64,000 bases of DNA from Corella eumyota. Lineage: Eukaryota; Chordata; Ascidiacea; Phlebobranchia; Corellidae. Positions 9,405-21,576 of the stretch are shown here, in pieces (position 1 is the stretch's first letter; the number at the start of each line of letters is the position of its first letter). Location: contig OY720099.1 of assembly GCA_963082875.1 (NCBI GenBank), positions 17,527,066 through 17,591,065 of the forward strand, in the 5' to 3' direction. The position numbers were made by a program, and so were the translations under genes. Under the pieces are notes generated by a model that saw only the letters and a list, made by a program, of their open reading frames with translations, was not told the DNA's origin and searched no databases.

Positions 9405-12085
9405 ATGGCAAACCAAGGACCAAGCTATGGGTTGAGCAGAGAGGTGAAAAATAAGGTAAATAATATTACCGGTAAAAATTAGTTTAAAAATTTAAGATAA
9501 ATAAATAATAAATCACAATTTGCGATGTCATTTGTAATTAAAATTGCAAATGTTTTATTTAAGATTAAATTTAACATTTTATGTTTACCAGTGTATATGT
9601 TATCTGAATAAATAACTTACAGGGTTCTAAAATCGACTTTTAATATTGAGAATAAATTTGTACACCACAAAAATAATAATTTTATTTCTTTGTTGTAGAT
9701 GGCTGCAAAATATGATTACAATTTGGAAGTTGATTTAAGAAATTGGATTGCTGAAACATCTGGCTGTCAAATTGTTGACCAATTAGATTTTCAAACCTGG
9801 CTTAAAGATGGCAGAATATTATGCTAGTGAGTATAAGTACTTATTTGTTACATCAAATATATTTTTTAAATTGTAATGTCTATTTATCCTCGATGTAGTA
9901 AGGCCGGCAGCATGGTGTAGTAGACCAGCACCGGCAGCATGGTGTAGTAGACCAGCAGCATGGTGTAGTGGTAAGAACACTTGCTACACCACACATGAGG
10001 TCGTGGGTTTAATCCCCACTGCCCTTATGCTGTAGCACCCTTGAGTAAGGCGCTATAAACGATATAAACTTCTGCTGAGCTAGCACTTAATCAGCAGCTT
10101 AATTATAAGGCAATTATAATCTATAATATCCCGACTGGGTCAGAGTAAGTGATGTTACTCTATGTTTAAGTCGCACATTCGACTTTTCCACATCGAGGAT
10201 AAAGATATCTACAAAAAAAAATTGTTACATCAAATATATTTTTTAAATTGAAATGTTTATTTATCCTCGATGTAGTAAGGCTGAATATAAAGCCTAAACA
10301 TAAGTTATCAATTTTCCCCTATTTATTTCAGAGTTGATTTTGTCATATTTTTATTATGGCAGCTAAAGATATTGCATTTATTTGTGGTTTTCATATTTAA
10401 ATAATAATTTTGTGTTCAGTTTAGTGAAAAAGCTAAGTTCTGGTGTTATGGCCAATAAAATGCCTCATGAAACAATGCTCAACCCCTTCAGATGTGTAAG
10501 TATGAAACCAGTATAGTTGTCCCTTAAAATTAACCCCAAAAAATTATATTAAAATCTAAAATTATTTCATTTTTAATCTGCATTTTATACGGTTGGATTT
10601 TAGTTAAAGCAGTTTTTTTTTATTAAAAATGAAAGTAAATTTCTTTGTTGCTTTTGTAATAAAAAAAACACTAATTTATAAAAAGTTCTCTTTAGCTAAA
10701 CTGAAAATAATAATTGTTAATAGTGACGCGGTTTCATTTTAAATTACTATCGTTTAATCCTAATTACTATTATTAAATTGATTATAATAAGTTAAAATTT
10801 AGACCAAATTGTCAGGTGGTTTAAAACTACATTTACACAAAAACAACAAAAATCAAATATTGTAAATTTAAAACAAATAAGTTAACTTTATTTTTTTGTA
10901 ATAATAATCATCAATTTTTACTTTAAACATAGATGGAGAATATTGATGCATTCTTAAAGGCCATTAGCCAACTAGGTGTTCCTGAACCTTCTATTTGTAC
11001 AACTGCTGATCTCTATGATGGATCTGGCATGTCTCAGGTACATAGCCCTCTAAATAAGTGATTAGTTTTGCATTTTAACCATCTACATAATTTTTATAGA
11101 TATAAAAATAAAATTAGTTGCATTAAAATAATTAAAAAAGTTTTTTTTTTTTTTTTAATTTTTTTTTTTTTGCTGTAATATTACCTCCCTTTATAACATA
11201 AGCAAATCGAAATCTTATAAATTTTGTATATATTTTATGCACAGGTCCAAACTTGCCTTCTTGCTCTTATTGACTGGGTTAGTATTTAAATTTTGTTAAC
11301 TAATTGAAAAAAAATATTACTAAAAAAAAATATTTATGCAAAACTTGATAATAATAAAATTATATTTTTTATTTTACTATTTAATAATATATTTTTATGT
11401 CTTGTGTTTATTTGTTGTTTACTTGAATATTTAATAAATACATAAATATTTGCAGGCTGTATCAAAAGGTTTGTCGCAAACGAATATCGGAATTCATATT
11501 CCGCAAAAACAAAATCGAGATTGGTCCGAAGAACAACTAAAAGCAGGGGACACAATTATTGGTCTTCAGGTAACTAAAAAATTCTTTTTTAAATTGTGAC
11601 CAAATTACTTTTTAAATTGACACAGATTTAAATTGTGACATTTTTTTTGTAAAAAATTTATTTTTTATGTTAAATTATTTTTAATATACTTACGCATTAT
11701 TTAAAAAGTAAATAGTTCTGATTTTTTATTGTTTATTTGCTTTAAATGCAAAGTTAGAACCCGGGGTTAAGTAAATACTTAAAACTTAAAGTTTATTTGC
11801 AGACATCTTGTTATGTTATTCTAAGCTTTTTTATTGCTCGTAAATAACATAGCAAGTTTTATTATATAAACTTTTACTATGGATAACTAACTCTATTGTA
11901 AGGCTATTAATAAATAAATGAATTGTTTATATGCATATTTTAAATACAAAGTAAAAAAAAAAATTCAATATTTGTATATAAATTTATAGGCGGGGACTAA
12001 TAAATGTGCCAGCCAATCGGGTATGACCGCTTATGGCTCTGCTAGATCGGCGTTCGACAAGAAATATGTAACAAAGAAATCATAA
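9405..12085 (+). CDS. TAGLN: Transgelin/SM22 (calponin-family actin-binding protein)
   Basis: Seven exons: 9405-9455, 9699-9826, 10420-10495, 10933-11037, 11245-11277, 11456-11569 and 11990-12085. Together they encode 200 residues, against 201 in vertebrate SM22. The start MANQGPSYGLSREV is nearly the vertebrate one. A single calponin-homology domain follows (roughly residues 22-135, with WLKDG and MENIDAFLKAI segments), and the last exon holds one calponin-like repeat (GTNKCASQSGMTAYGS). Such proteins bind and bundle actin filaments, typically in muscle-like cells. The frame stays open upstream to an ATG at 9300, but that lies about where transcription should start. Intron 2 contains a SINE with an unusual head and flanks. 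Confidence 0.93.
9845..9904 (+). repeat. Left arm of a 60-bp direct repeat flanking SINE copy 2
   Basis: It matches 10222-10281 at 58 of 60 positions. It ends with a fragment resembling the reversed SINE tail (TTATCCTCGATGTAG). Confidence 0.85.
9903..10221 (+). mobile_element. tRNA-headed SINE, copy 2, with triplicated head
   Basis: The head GGCAGCATGGTGTAGTAG occurs twice before the normal head with its TGGTAAGA box. The B-box (GGTCGTGGGTTTAATCC), body and A-rich tail follow. It lies in transgelin intron 2 and is flanked by a 60-base direct repeat. Confidence 0.88.
10222..10281 (+). repeat. Right arm of a 60-bp direct repeat flanking SINE copy 2
   Basis: Two mismatches to 9845-9904. It is far longer than the usual 5-20 bp target duplication of a SINE. 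Confidence 0.85.
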
Positions 12086-13528
12086 TTCGATATTAGGTTT
12101 AAAAATTATTGCAATGTATTTTTTCAATACCCAAAGTTGATTTAAAATTTTTATTTATTACTATTTTTAATTGGGTGATTTCGTTTTTGGCTAAAATTGT
12201 GTTTAAGGCCTGTTTTTTAATTTAAAATGAGGTTTTAAATATTTACGGGACTGTTTTATTGTTTTATTAGGAAATAATTATTTAAAATTAGTTTTTTTGT
12301 AATGGAAGAATAAGCCATTTATTTTTTATAATTATTTTTGTTTTTTTTTAGTTTTGTTTTATGTCAGTTTCATTTTCAAAATTAACTTTTAACTTTAATA
12401 ATTGAATAATTAATTTAGATTTAACATTTTAATTTTAATTTTTAAAGTAATTTTTTAGTTTTTTCCATAGTTATTGTTAGGACTTTAGTAATTGAAGTTC
12501 CTAATTTTTTAGGTCCCTGACATTTTAAAAAATTTTAAATTAATTGAAAACTTTAAAATTATTTTTAACATATACTACTACATTCTCTTTATCAATCCAC
12601 CTCACTTAAATATTACATCTATTGCCCATATTTGCTTCAAAACATAAACTATAGAGCTTTGAATATATTCAAATATACTAACACTAACAAACCATCTAAT
12701 TTATTATATTTACAAATAACTTTACAGTATATTATATACACTACTATGTTATGCAGATTTACCTGTTTAAAAAATCCATTTTTGTCTATTTTTTATTATC
12801 CCTTTAGACCAAAAATAACTTTGCCATTTTTTTCAAGTTTTTGGGGGAATTAACTTACCTAAAAAATATTTTTTAATTTATTTTAAAATTAAATTCTAAT
12901 ATACATGATTAAGTATTGTCGATATTTAAATAGATTTTGTCGTTAAGTTTTTATATTTTCTTGCTTGCAAACTTTAAAAAAGGTCGAAAAAAAATGAACT
13001 GTGTCGATTTTTATTCAATCATACTATAAAATTTAATTTTTATTGCATGAGCAAAAGGTATTGCAAAAAATATTGCCTAAAATTAATTATTTAGATTTAA
13101 ATACTCTATAAATTTTTCCTATTTTTTGCTGTTTGTTTTTTAAATGTATTAAGTTTTACTGTATGTAGTATTTTTATACTTAATTTTTAATGAAATTAAC
13201 TTAAATAGTTTTTATTAGTTAGTATATATTAGCTAATACTTAAAAATTAAAAATATGTAATTTAAAAAAAAATAATAGTAGTATTACTGGCAAATAATTT
13301 ATATAACATCTATATTTTAAATAACTTTCCACTGATTTAATTATGTTTATTATTTCTCAGTACTGGTATACTGTTGTTGTATTACAATATATTATAATTC
13401 CATAATAAAAATTTAGAAATTCAAAAAGTTATAATTTTTTTAAATTTTTTTTTTTTTTGTAAATTTGGATTTAAATTTTTCAGTGTATTACTTAATTAAA
13501 AGTCAAGCCGCCAAATGTTAACAAAAGA

Positions 13529-13536
13529 TGACGTCA
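13529..13536 (+). promoter_or_regulatory. CRE palindrome TGACGTCA
   Basis: A perfect CREB/ATF site, with a second partial site (TGACGTAA) about 80 bases downstream. It may belong to a distal promoter or enhancer of the SLC1A gene. Confidence 0.35.
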
Positions 13537-14047
13537 TTGTTAGATTTTCTTACAACAATAATATCTTTGTGTCGCTCACAATTTGACCCCGCGTAACCTA
13601 CACCTGATTATGACGTAATTAATCGCTGTAACAACAAAAGCACACGAATTTAAATAAGCCTAAGCTTAAAGTGACAACTATAGTCGACTGTACGAGTGAA
13701 TTAAATTTAACTATGGCATTAAATTTTTTAATATAATAAACAATTGTTAAATTAAATATTTTTCAGCGTTTACAAAAAAAAACTGTCACCGAAATTTTTT
13801 TGCCTTAAAAAAATTTTTTTTTGTTAATAATTTTTAAAATCTTGTATTTTTATTTTAACTTTTTGTTTTGGATGACTAGCTTTGATTTTCGCACAAATAA
13901 ATATTGTTGTTATAGGCTAACGACTAAGAACACCTGTGCAGTCCTAGTTTCGGTTCATTTGAAATTTTTTAAATAACTTCTACGCTCTTATTTTTTTATT
14001 CGCTAGATGGCGATAAAGGGTTGATTTTTAATACCTATAAACGGAAA

Positions 14048-14221
14048 TCAGATTTTTATTTAACTGTTTTTTATTTAACTTTTTATTTAAAGTTATTTAA
14101 TTTTTATTAAAGTTATTTAATTAGATTTTTTATTTAACTTTTTATTTTTTATTTAACTTTTTATTTTTATTTAACTGATTTTTATTTAATTTTTATTTAA
14201 CTTAGATTTTTATTTAACTGC
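14048..14221. repeat. Imperfect tandem repeat of a TTTTTATTTAAC-type unit
   Basis: Repeated TTTTTATTTAACT motifs with variable spacers, like an A/T minisatellite that expanded by slippage. Confidence 0.75.
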
Positions 14222-14929
14222 AGTATTGCTATATATAAATTGCTGATATTTTTGTTTTTATTCGTTTTAAATATAATTTATGTTTTTTTTAAAATTATAT
14301 CGTAAGTTACACATATGCATATAAGACATTTCATATTAAGTTTATATTCTAAATTACCCAATCGCTTTATTCTGTCACCTTTTTATATTAAACCTTTAAC
14401 ACAACATCAATAAATAATAGATAGCATTTACTATTAGTAATTTATAAACTTGTATGCAAAACAGGTTATATGTTTTGACAGTGTGAATGCTATATTGTTG
14501 TTGCACTGCAGTTCAGGATATTAAATGTTAGTTTAAGAAAAACTTTTAAATATAATAGTGATGTGCCGATCAAAATAGTGATCGTTGAAAAATTGAATTT
14601 AAAAAAACCTGTCTGCTTTTCGTACATAATCAGTAAACTGTAGTTAGATTTAAGTTAAATTTATTTAACTTTTAAAGTAAGGGTTAACGTACTAGCGGAC
14701 GCTTACATATTTTTTCTCTACAGTAAGTTAATAACTTATTAAAAACCCTTTTTCTGCAAACTATATTCACAGATATGCGGTAGTTAAAATTGGATTTGAA
14801 ATTATAGATAATCCGTCGTTGTTTAAATAGGAAAAAACAAACAAGAAACAAAAAGGGTAGCTGTCAGACACTTAAAAATTCCTCATCAATCAAATTAACA
14901 CAAAGAACTTTTTACAGCGTCACAGTTTC

Positions 14930-14937
14930 TATATAAG
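14930..14937 (+). promoter_or_regulatory. Candidate TATA box upstream of the first SLC1A gene
   Basis: TATATAAG followed by CCCC. It is about 680 bases before the ATG, so it would need a long 5' UTR or an untranslated first exon. Confidence 0.3.
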
Positions 14938-15614
14938 CCCCAATGTCTTTGAAGTTTTAGTATTTGCTATGTCATAACTTAAATTAAATTAAAGCTAAAA
15001 TAAGGTAAAAATATTAAGTATTATACATACCAATTTAACGAGATTCAATGTAGTCATTCTGTAAATATTTTTATGAGTGTTTTTCTCATAAATCTTTGAG
15101 CATTAAAATTTTACGAGTACTACTATAAAAAAAAAATCTGTAACAGAGCAGGTTAAATAAAATAGTTTTTTTATCGTCCATAAGATTTATTGCTTATTTC
15201 AGTAACAGGAAAAGTAAGGTTGTCTCAAAAGAAGAGAAAATATACGCCCGTAAATAATCAAGTGCTTAAGAAATAATTGACAATTAAATCAATTTTGTGG
15301 AAGATTAATTTATTTACATTTAACAGGTTTTATTTTTTTTAGAAAATTATTTTTTTGTGGTTACGAATAGACCACAAAAAAATTTCAAATTTTAGTTAGA
15401 AAATTCTCAAAATTAGTAAATAACAGATTAGTATTTCGCAAAGCTATTTTACCGATATTACTAAGTAAAATCCTATTTTCTATGATTCAGGTAAATGCTA
15501 TTGGTAATTAAAAAATTAAAAAATGTTAAGTTAAAAATCATTTATTTAATTTTTTCCTAGTATAGTTAATAATTTTTACTTATTTTAATAACTAACAAAC
15601 TTCTAAAAATTACA

Positions 15615-18600
15615 ATGGGATGCTGCAACAAACGCGCTTTCAAGTCGTTCTTGAAAACTAACGCGTTGCTACTAGCAACGCTTGCAGGGGTGATCTTAGG
15701 GATCGTCCTCGGGATCGGGATGAGGGAGGCGAATCTCTCCCAACTTGACATCGCTTATTTTTCCTTTCCCGGCGATCTGCTTCTGAGAATGTTAAAAATG
15801 ATTATTCTGCCATTGATTGTGTGCAGTTTGATCACAGGTCAGTGGTCGTGGGTTCGAATCTTGACGTTGCCCTTTTTTTTTTTTTTTTTAATTATTGTTT
15901 TTACTAGCAATTCACAAATGCTGTTATTTAAATTTTTATTAAATTTTTTTTTATTATTGTTTTATTTAATTTTTTTTTATTTTAGTATATTAGATTTATA
16001 TTTGTTTTTGTAGGAGTGTCGACTCTTGATCAAAAGGCATCAGGAAAATTGGGTGCACGAGCTATTATTTACTACATGACAACCACACTTATTGCTGTTA
16101 TTATTGGTATCGTGCTGGTGGTGACAATCAACCCAGGTATATATTAAAAAAAAATGTTTTTTACAAAAAAAATAAAATTTTTAAATCAAAAATATTAAAT
16201 TTTTTTGAGTGTTTTTGAAAAATGATTTTTGTTTGTTTTGTTACGTTTTTATTTTTAAATTTTAACTGGTCATGTTATCCGATAATAAAATGTAAATTAA
16301 TTTATGTAGATTTTAAAATACTACGTTCTTTATGTTTGTGATATCTGATAAGAAATGAATATTAGAATTAATTAATCATCGTTTGTTTGATATCTTTTCG
16401 GAGTATTTCGTTAATTATTAAATCAATTATAAAAAATACTACACGAGGCGACGTAAACACAAAAATATTTATTTTATAGTAGTATGTAAAATAAGGGCAA
16501 TATACCCTCAACTACCCAATATTTTCCTATAATTTTGACGACCCATACAATTTGTATGATTTAATTTATGACTTAATTTTTTTATTTTAAATGATCAAAT
16601 TATTTTTAGGTCAAGCAGGAAAGGAAAATATAGACTCAACAGGGTCATCACTGGTCGTCGAACCCGTGGATGCAATGTTAGATTTAGTGAGGTATAAATA
16701 TTAAATTTTTAACATTTGATTTTATTTTAATTGTGAAATATTACACAGTTTTAGCAAAACTCACGTTACATTTTCAATTTAATTTTAAGTGTAGTATACT
16801 AAGTACACAGAAAACATTCAATTTAACAAAAAATTGTGTGCAAAACTTTTATGTGTTTAATGTGACATGTTATATAGAATAAAACGTATTTACTTAACAA
16901 TGTAAATTTATTTTTGGTTTACGTAGAATTTGTTTTTTAATAAACGTTCAAGTGTTATTGTTTGTTTTAGTCATTTATCGAAAGTTATCAAGTTTAAAAT
17001 TTAATTTAATTAAATTTTTTTTTTCAGAAATTTATTTCCTGAAAATCTAGTTCAAGCCTGTTTTCAACAGGTTAGTTAATAACTAAAATTTAAATAAAAG
17101 TAATATTAAAATAAAATACAAAAAAATGTGTGTCCAAGTTTTAAACTTAACACAAAAATTACAATAATATTTTTTATCAAATTTTTGATATTAAAACCTA
17201 CTTCAAATTTTCAAAAAAATCTTTTAAATTTTCAAAAAAAAAAAAAAATTTAAAATTTATTTTTTTAAATTTAAAATTTTTTTTTTTACTTTGTTTAGTA
17301 CGAAACTCGAAGGGAGCCAATTATACAGGAACAAAATGTAACCATGGTGGTCGAATACATGAACGGGACGACAGTCGGCTACGAGCAGACGACAATTGTT
17401 GAACAAAACGTTACTGTTGATTATAAATTAGTAAGTCAACTTTTACAAGAAATTTTTAAAGTGTTTTCTACAAACAAAGTAATGCGTCATAACTTTATTG
17501 TAATAATAGTTACACAACGTTGTAAAGCAAAGAAAAAACAGCTCTGTTTGTTTGTATTTAGTACTGAAATTTATTTAACTTGCACATGTTATATAGTTTA
17601 AACTCTTTGGTTACTTACTTTGCTTTTTTATGTATTTTTATAGTAGAGTGTTTTTACATTTAAGATCTAATCATTAACTAAAATACTTTTTCCTAATATT
17701 TGAAAAAAAAAAGTAAAAAATAAAATTTGGTAACGTTTTTGCACCAATCTTGCTACCTACTACTATAGTGTGTTTATATTTTCTAAACTTGATTTTTAAT
17801 GCTGTTTTAAGGTTGGGAATTACAAGCTAGGCATTAACGTGCTCGGGTTGATTATGTTTTGTATCACATTCGGTCTTATCATTGGAGGAATGGGAAAGCA
17901 AGGAGAAATCTTGGTCAACTTCTTTGTCGCTTTCAACGAAGCCGTAATGAAGATAGTGCACATCGTTATTTGGTCAGCATAATTTTAGTCTATAATTTGA
18001 GACATTTTTACACTATTTTTAATGTAAAATAATTAAACTCTTACTGATATTTTAAAAGCTAAAGTAAAGATGCTAACAATATCATTGTATAGGTATGCAC
18101 CGATCGGTATTATATTCCTAATTGCTGGGGAAATAATGAAAATGGAAGATCCAGCTAAAGTAATTTTCTGTTTTAACTTATTTTACAAAACATTTAAATA
18201 TCTACAATATATTCATCATTTAATCTAACATTTTAAATGTTAGGTAATGGAGCAGTTAGGTTTGTACATGGCAACTGTAATAGCTGGGTTGGTGATTCAT
18301 GGAGGAATAGTTTTACCTCTGATTTATTTTATCGTTGTCAGAAAGAACCCGTTTAAGTATTTATCAGGAGTTTTACAAGTAAGACCAACGCTTTTATGAG
18401 ATTCATGTGATCCTGAGTAGATAAATATGTAATTAAACGTTTCAAGTCTCGTGTGTCGTATAATTTTTTTTTATATATCTTAATCTTCGATATGGGAAGA
18501 TCAAATGCGCGACCTAAATATAGAGTAACATCAGTTACTTTTTTGACCCAGTCTCGAGTTGCCTGTGGCAGTTTGGGATATTATAGACATTATAATTGCC

Positions 18601-20400
18601 CGGAAATTTTGCTGCTGATTAAGTGCTGGCTCAGCAGAGTTTATACCGTTTATAGCTCCTTACTTAAAGGCGCTACAGCATAACAGCAGTGGGGATTGAA
18701 CCCACGACCTCATGTGGTGTAACAAGTGTTCTACTACTACACCACGCTGCCGGTTTGCAAATGTTATTAGATAACACAAAATGTTGATATTTTTAGATAG
18801 ATAAAGTTATGTTTAGGTAATATTTTATTTTAATATTTTAATTTTTTTCAAGGCACTTTTAACCGCTTTAGCTACATCATCAAGTTCAGCAACTTTACCG
18901 ATCACCATCGACTGTTTGGAACAAAACAACCACGTAGACAAACGTGTCACAAGGTCAGAATTATTTTTTATCAAAACAAAAAAATAATTTTAAATGTTGT
19001 TAATTATAAAAAAAAATCTTTTTAAATTTAGGTTTGTTTTGCCGATTGGTGCAACTATAAACATGGATGGCACTGCATTATACGAGGCTGTTGCTGCAAT
19101 TTTTATTGCTCAAGCTAATGGGATTGTGCTAAATTTTGGTCAGATCATAACAGTTAGGTAAATATTTAAGCTCTTTTATGCTCATTTATTGTAAATGTTT
19201 TATCGCCCATTTACTTAAACATTTATTAAAGGGTGACCCTAAACGTTAGGGTTGATCTATTGTTGTGGATTCGTATTTTATGAAGTTAATAAGTAACTCT
19301 GCAAATGTGGAATTGTAAAATACTTCCTCATTTTAAGTTTAAAATATGTTACAGGCAATGTAGTTAATATCGCTTCACGCAAATAGTTGTTATAATATTT
19401 TAAATATTTTAATTTTTATTAAGTAAAGTTTGATACAAAACCGAAATTTGGTTTTTGCACAACTGATGTAACTTTGTTGTGTTTTAGTGTCACTGCAACG
19501 TTTGCAAGTATTGGAGCAGCTGGCGTGCCACAAGCAGGGCTTGTGACTTTAATTATTGTGTTGTCAGCTGTTGGACTTCCAACTGAAGATATAACCCTTA
19601 TTCTGGCTATTGACTGGCTCTTGTAAGCGATTTTTTTTGTGTTTTTTTTAATACCTTAAATGAGGAACAAGTAATTAAATTTACGACTTCAAAACTGGGG
19701 ATTTTGTAGTTTAAACACCTTAAGGTTAACTGTGTTTGTATTAAAGGGCTTATTTAGTTTTACGACATCTTGGCAATTTTATTCATTTATTACTACATCC
19801 TTTTATCGTTCAATTTTTTTTGTATATATCTTTATCCTCGATGTGGGAAAGTCGAATGCCCGACTTAAACATAGAGTAACATAAGTTACTTCGACCCAGT
19901 CTCGAGTTGCCTGTGGCAGTTTGGGATATTATAGAGGCTATAATTGCCCGGTAATTATGCTGCTGATCAAGTGCTGGCTCAGCAGAAGTTTATACTGTTT
20001 ATAGCGCCTTACTCAAGGGCGCTACAGCATGAGGGTAGTGGGTATTGAACCCACGTCCTCATGTGAGATGTAACAAGTGTTGTTACTACTACACCAGGCT
20101 ACCGGTCCACTACACCACGCAGCCGGTCATTTAAAAAATGTTATTAAAAAAATTATAAGACTTAAATAAAAGATATAAAAAATCCTTTTTAGGGACCGTA
20201 TTCGAACGACTGTTAATGTTCTTGGCGACTCTATCGGGGCTGGAGTCGTGGAAAAATTGTCACGTGACGACCTAGCTCAAATGGAGGATCAGGTTAGCTT
20301 CGACGATTCGGACTTCTCTTCCGTCGACGAAAAGAAGGGTTGTCATGACAACAAGATGTACAGGTACGACGAAAAGAGGGACGAATCGACTGCTATGTAA
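15615..20400 (+). CDS. SLC1A (EAAT-type) glutamate/aspartate transporter, copy 1
   Basis: Twelve exons, all in frame: 15615-15837, 16014-16136, 16610-16691, 17028-17070, 17299-17430, 17812-17972, 18093-18159, 18244-18378, 18853-18953, 19032-19157, 19488-19622 and 20193-20400. The product has 511 residues, near the 500-570 of EAATs. It shows the serine-rich hairpin [10 protein letters not shown] (about 329-338), NMDGT in helix 7 (366-370), AAGVPQAGL in hairpin 2, and in helix 8 the substrate residues D444, R447, T448 and N451. R447 is the mark of acidic amino-acid specificity. The protein should cotransport glutamate with sodium at the plasma membrane. Exon 5 encodes the variable extracellular loop with N-x-T glycosylation sites. 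The C-terminus ESTAM fits a class I PDZ ligand. Two SINEs lie in its introns. Confidence 0.93.
15845..15870 (+). repeat. tRNA B-box-like fragment followed by a T-run in SLC1A copy 1 intron 1
   Basis: GGTCGTGGGTTCGAATC, a near-perfect Pol III B-box, follows the exon 1 donor directly and is itself followed by a long T-run. No A-box or acceptor stem is seen, so it is not a tRNA gene. It may be a SINE remnant. Confidence 0.4.
18464..18754 (-). mobile_element. tRNA-headed SINE, copy 3
   Basis: Antisense copy. Poly-T (the tail) is at the left and the reversed head ACCACGCTGCCGG at the right. It lies in the intron between exons 8 and 9 of SLC1A copy 1. Confidence 0.88.
19814..20127 (-). mobile_element. 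tRNA-headed SINE, copy 4, with duplicated head
   Basis: Antisense copy. The reversed head occurs twice at the right end (CACCAGGCTACCGGT, then CACCACGCAGCCGGT). It lies in the last intron of SLC1A copy 1. Confidence 0.88.
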
Positions 20401-20584
20401 AGGGGGTTAAAACAAGGTGTTATTTTTTCGTTAAAGTTCTTTTTATTTTTGAAACTTGATTTTAAAATCGTGAATGTAAATTTTCTAGTAATGATTTTTA
20501 ATTTGAACTTGATTTTGTACAGAAAAACTTCTAAATTTTTGTTGATACCCACTACAGTAGTTTGTAGTTTTTTTTAATTTTATT

Positions 20585-20590
20585 AATAAA
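20585..20590 (+). terminator. Polyadenylation signal AATAAA of SLC1A copy 1
   Basis: Canonical hexamer about 185 bases after the stop codon. Confidence 0.5.
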
Positions 20591-21261
20591 AACGAACAAA
20601 TTATAATGACCTGGTATTTGTTTAGAAAAGTGTAACCGCACTACAATAACATTTGTGGTCAATTTTTAGTTCTAATTGCTAAGGACTAAAAGCACTTCAA
20701 GCAAAAGATGCGCAATACTTTTTAGCCTTTGATATAAACGTGTTTATGCCTAAGTTAAAGGCACTTTTAAACCAAATTTGGTTAAGGGGTTTATATGTTG
20801 TTTTTGTAGTCTTAGAAATCTAAAGTAACACAACATCAAAAGTGTATGGTAGATTTCACAGTAACGTTCATTACTATAGTCAGATTGATTGAACCAAACT
20901 ATATTTCATGCACATCATATGCTTCACTATGAGCCATAGATAAAGTTTTATATTTCTGCCCATGCCCTTAAGGGAAAATAGTTTAGCAATATTTTATACT
21001 TTGCTTTAGTTAACTTGATAGGCATAATGTTTATAGTACGCGCATGGTTAAAATTTAACAGCATAAGGCCAGCAAGCTAATTTAGTCGGTTTATTTAATG
21101 TTAAAGCTTGCCACTGGGCAAGAATGAGTTGTATTTAAATTGGGCTTACTTTTTTATGCTTTGTGTTTAAATAGAGTTTGATATATTGCGTACAACACAA
21201 TAGAGTAGAACTGAATTAAGGAAATTTATCATTTATAAGTCTTTGTGTTCTGAAAGGTCTG

Positions 21262-21271
21262 GTCACGTGAC
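21262..21271 (+). promoter_or_regulatory. GTCACGTGAC E-box palindrome upstream of SLC1A copy 2
   Basis: A perfect 10-bp site of the USF/MITF/TFE bHLH-zipper type, 306 bases before the ATG. Confidence 0.4.
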
Positions 21272-21576
21272 TATTTATAAAACATGTTTGCTAAAGCACT
21301 TTTAGTAAAAAGGCAAGGCATTGGATTTAACGTTAAAATGTTGCTCAAAAAGCTGAAAGTTTTAGGCAAAATTAAAAAGAAGTATTTTAAATGCTTTTAA
21401 GATTATAGGCATTAAATATTTTAAAGTGAATTGCGATTTAATATAAAGAATTTTGCCGCAAAAAATACCATGTGTTTTAAATTAGTTTATAATTCTGTTT
21501 GCAAAAAATACATTATATATAATTTTAAATTGCAGAAATTGTTTTTACAAATTATCGAAAATTTTTTTTTTTTAAA

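Larger units (their letters stand above)
12086..15614. other. Long intergenic stretch between transgelin and the first SLC1A gene
   Basis: AT-rich sequence without a credible exon. It holds the transgelin 3' UTR, a CRE-containing segment near 13500-13700, an ATTTAACTTTTT-type repeat at about 14048-14221, and a TATA-like TATATAAG at 14930-14937. A short open frame at 12632-12853 lacks any domain. Confidence 0.6.
20401..21576. other. Intergenic between the two SLC1A genes
   Basis: Holds the 3' UTR of copy 1 (AATAAA at 20585-20590) and the promoter side of copy 2, including a perfect GTCACGTGAC palindrome at 21262-21271. No gene seen. Confidence 0.6.

Noticed and set aside
15838-15880. A tRNA gene in SLC1A copy 1 intron 1
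   Set aside because: Only the B-box and a T-run are present; no A-box or stems could be found.
18453-18683. Open frames with a shared peptide ([10 protein letters not shown], then [10 protein letters not shown]) at 18453, 36916 and 40048
   Set aside because: They lie entirely inside copies of the common SINE and recur only because the repeat recurs.
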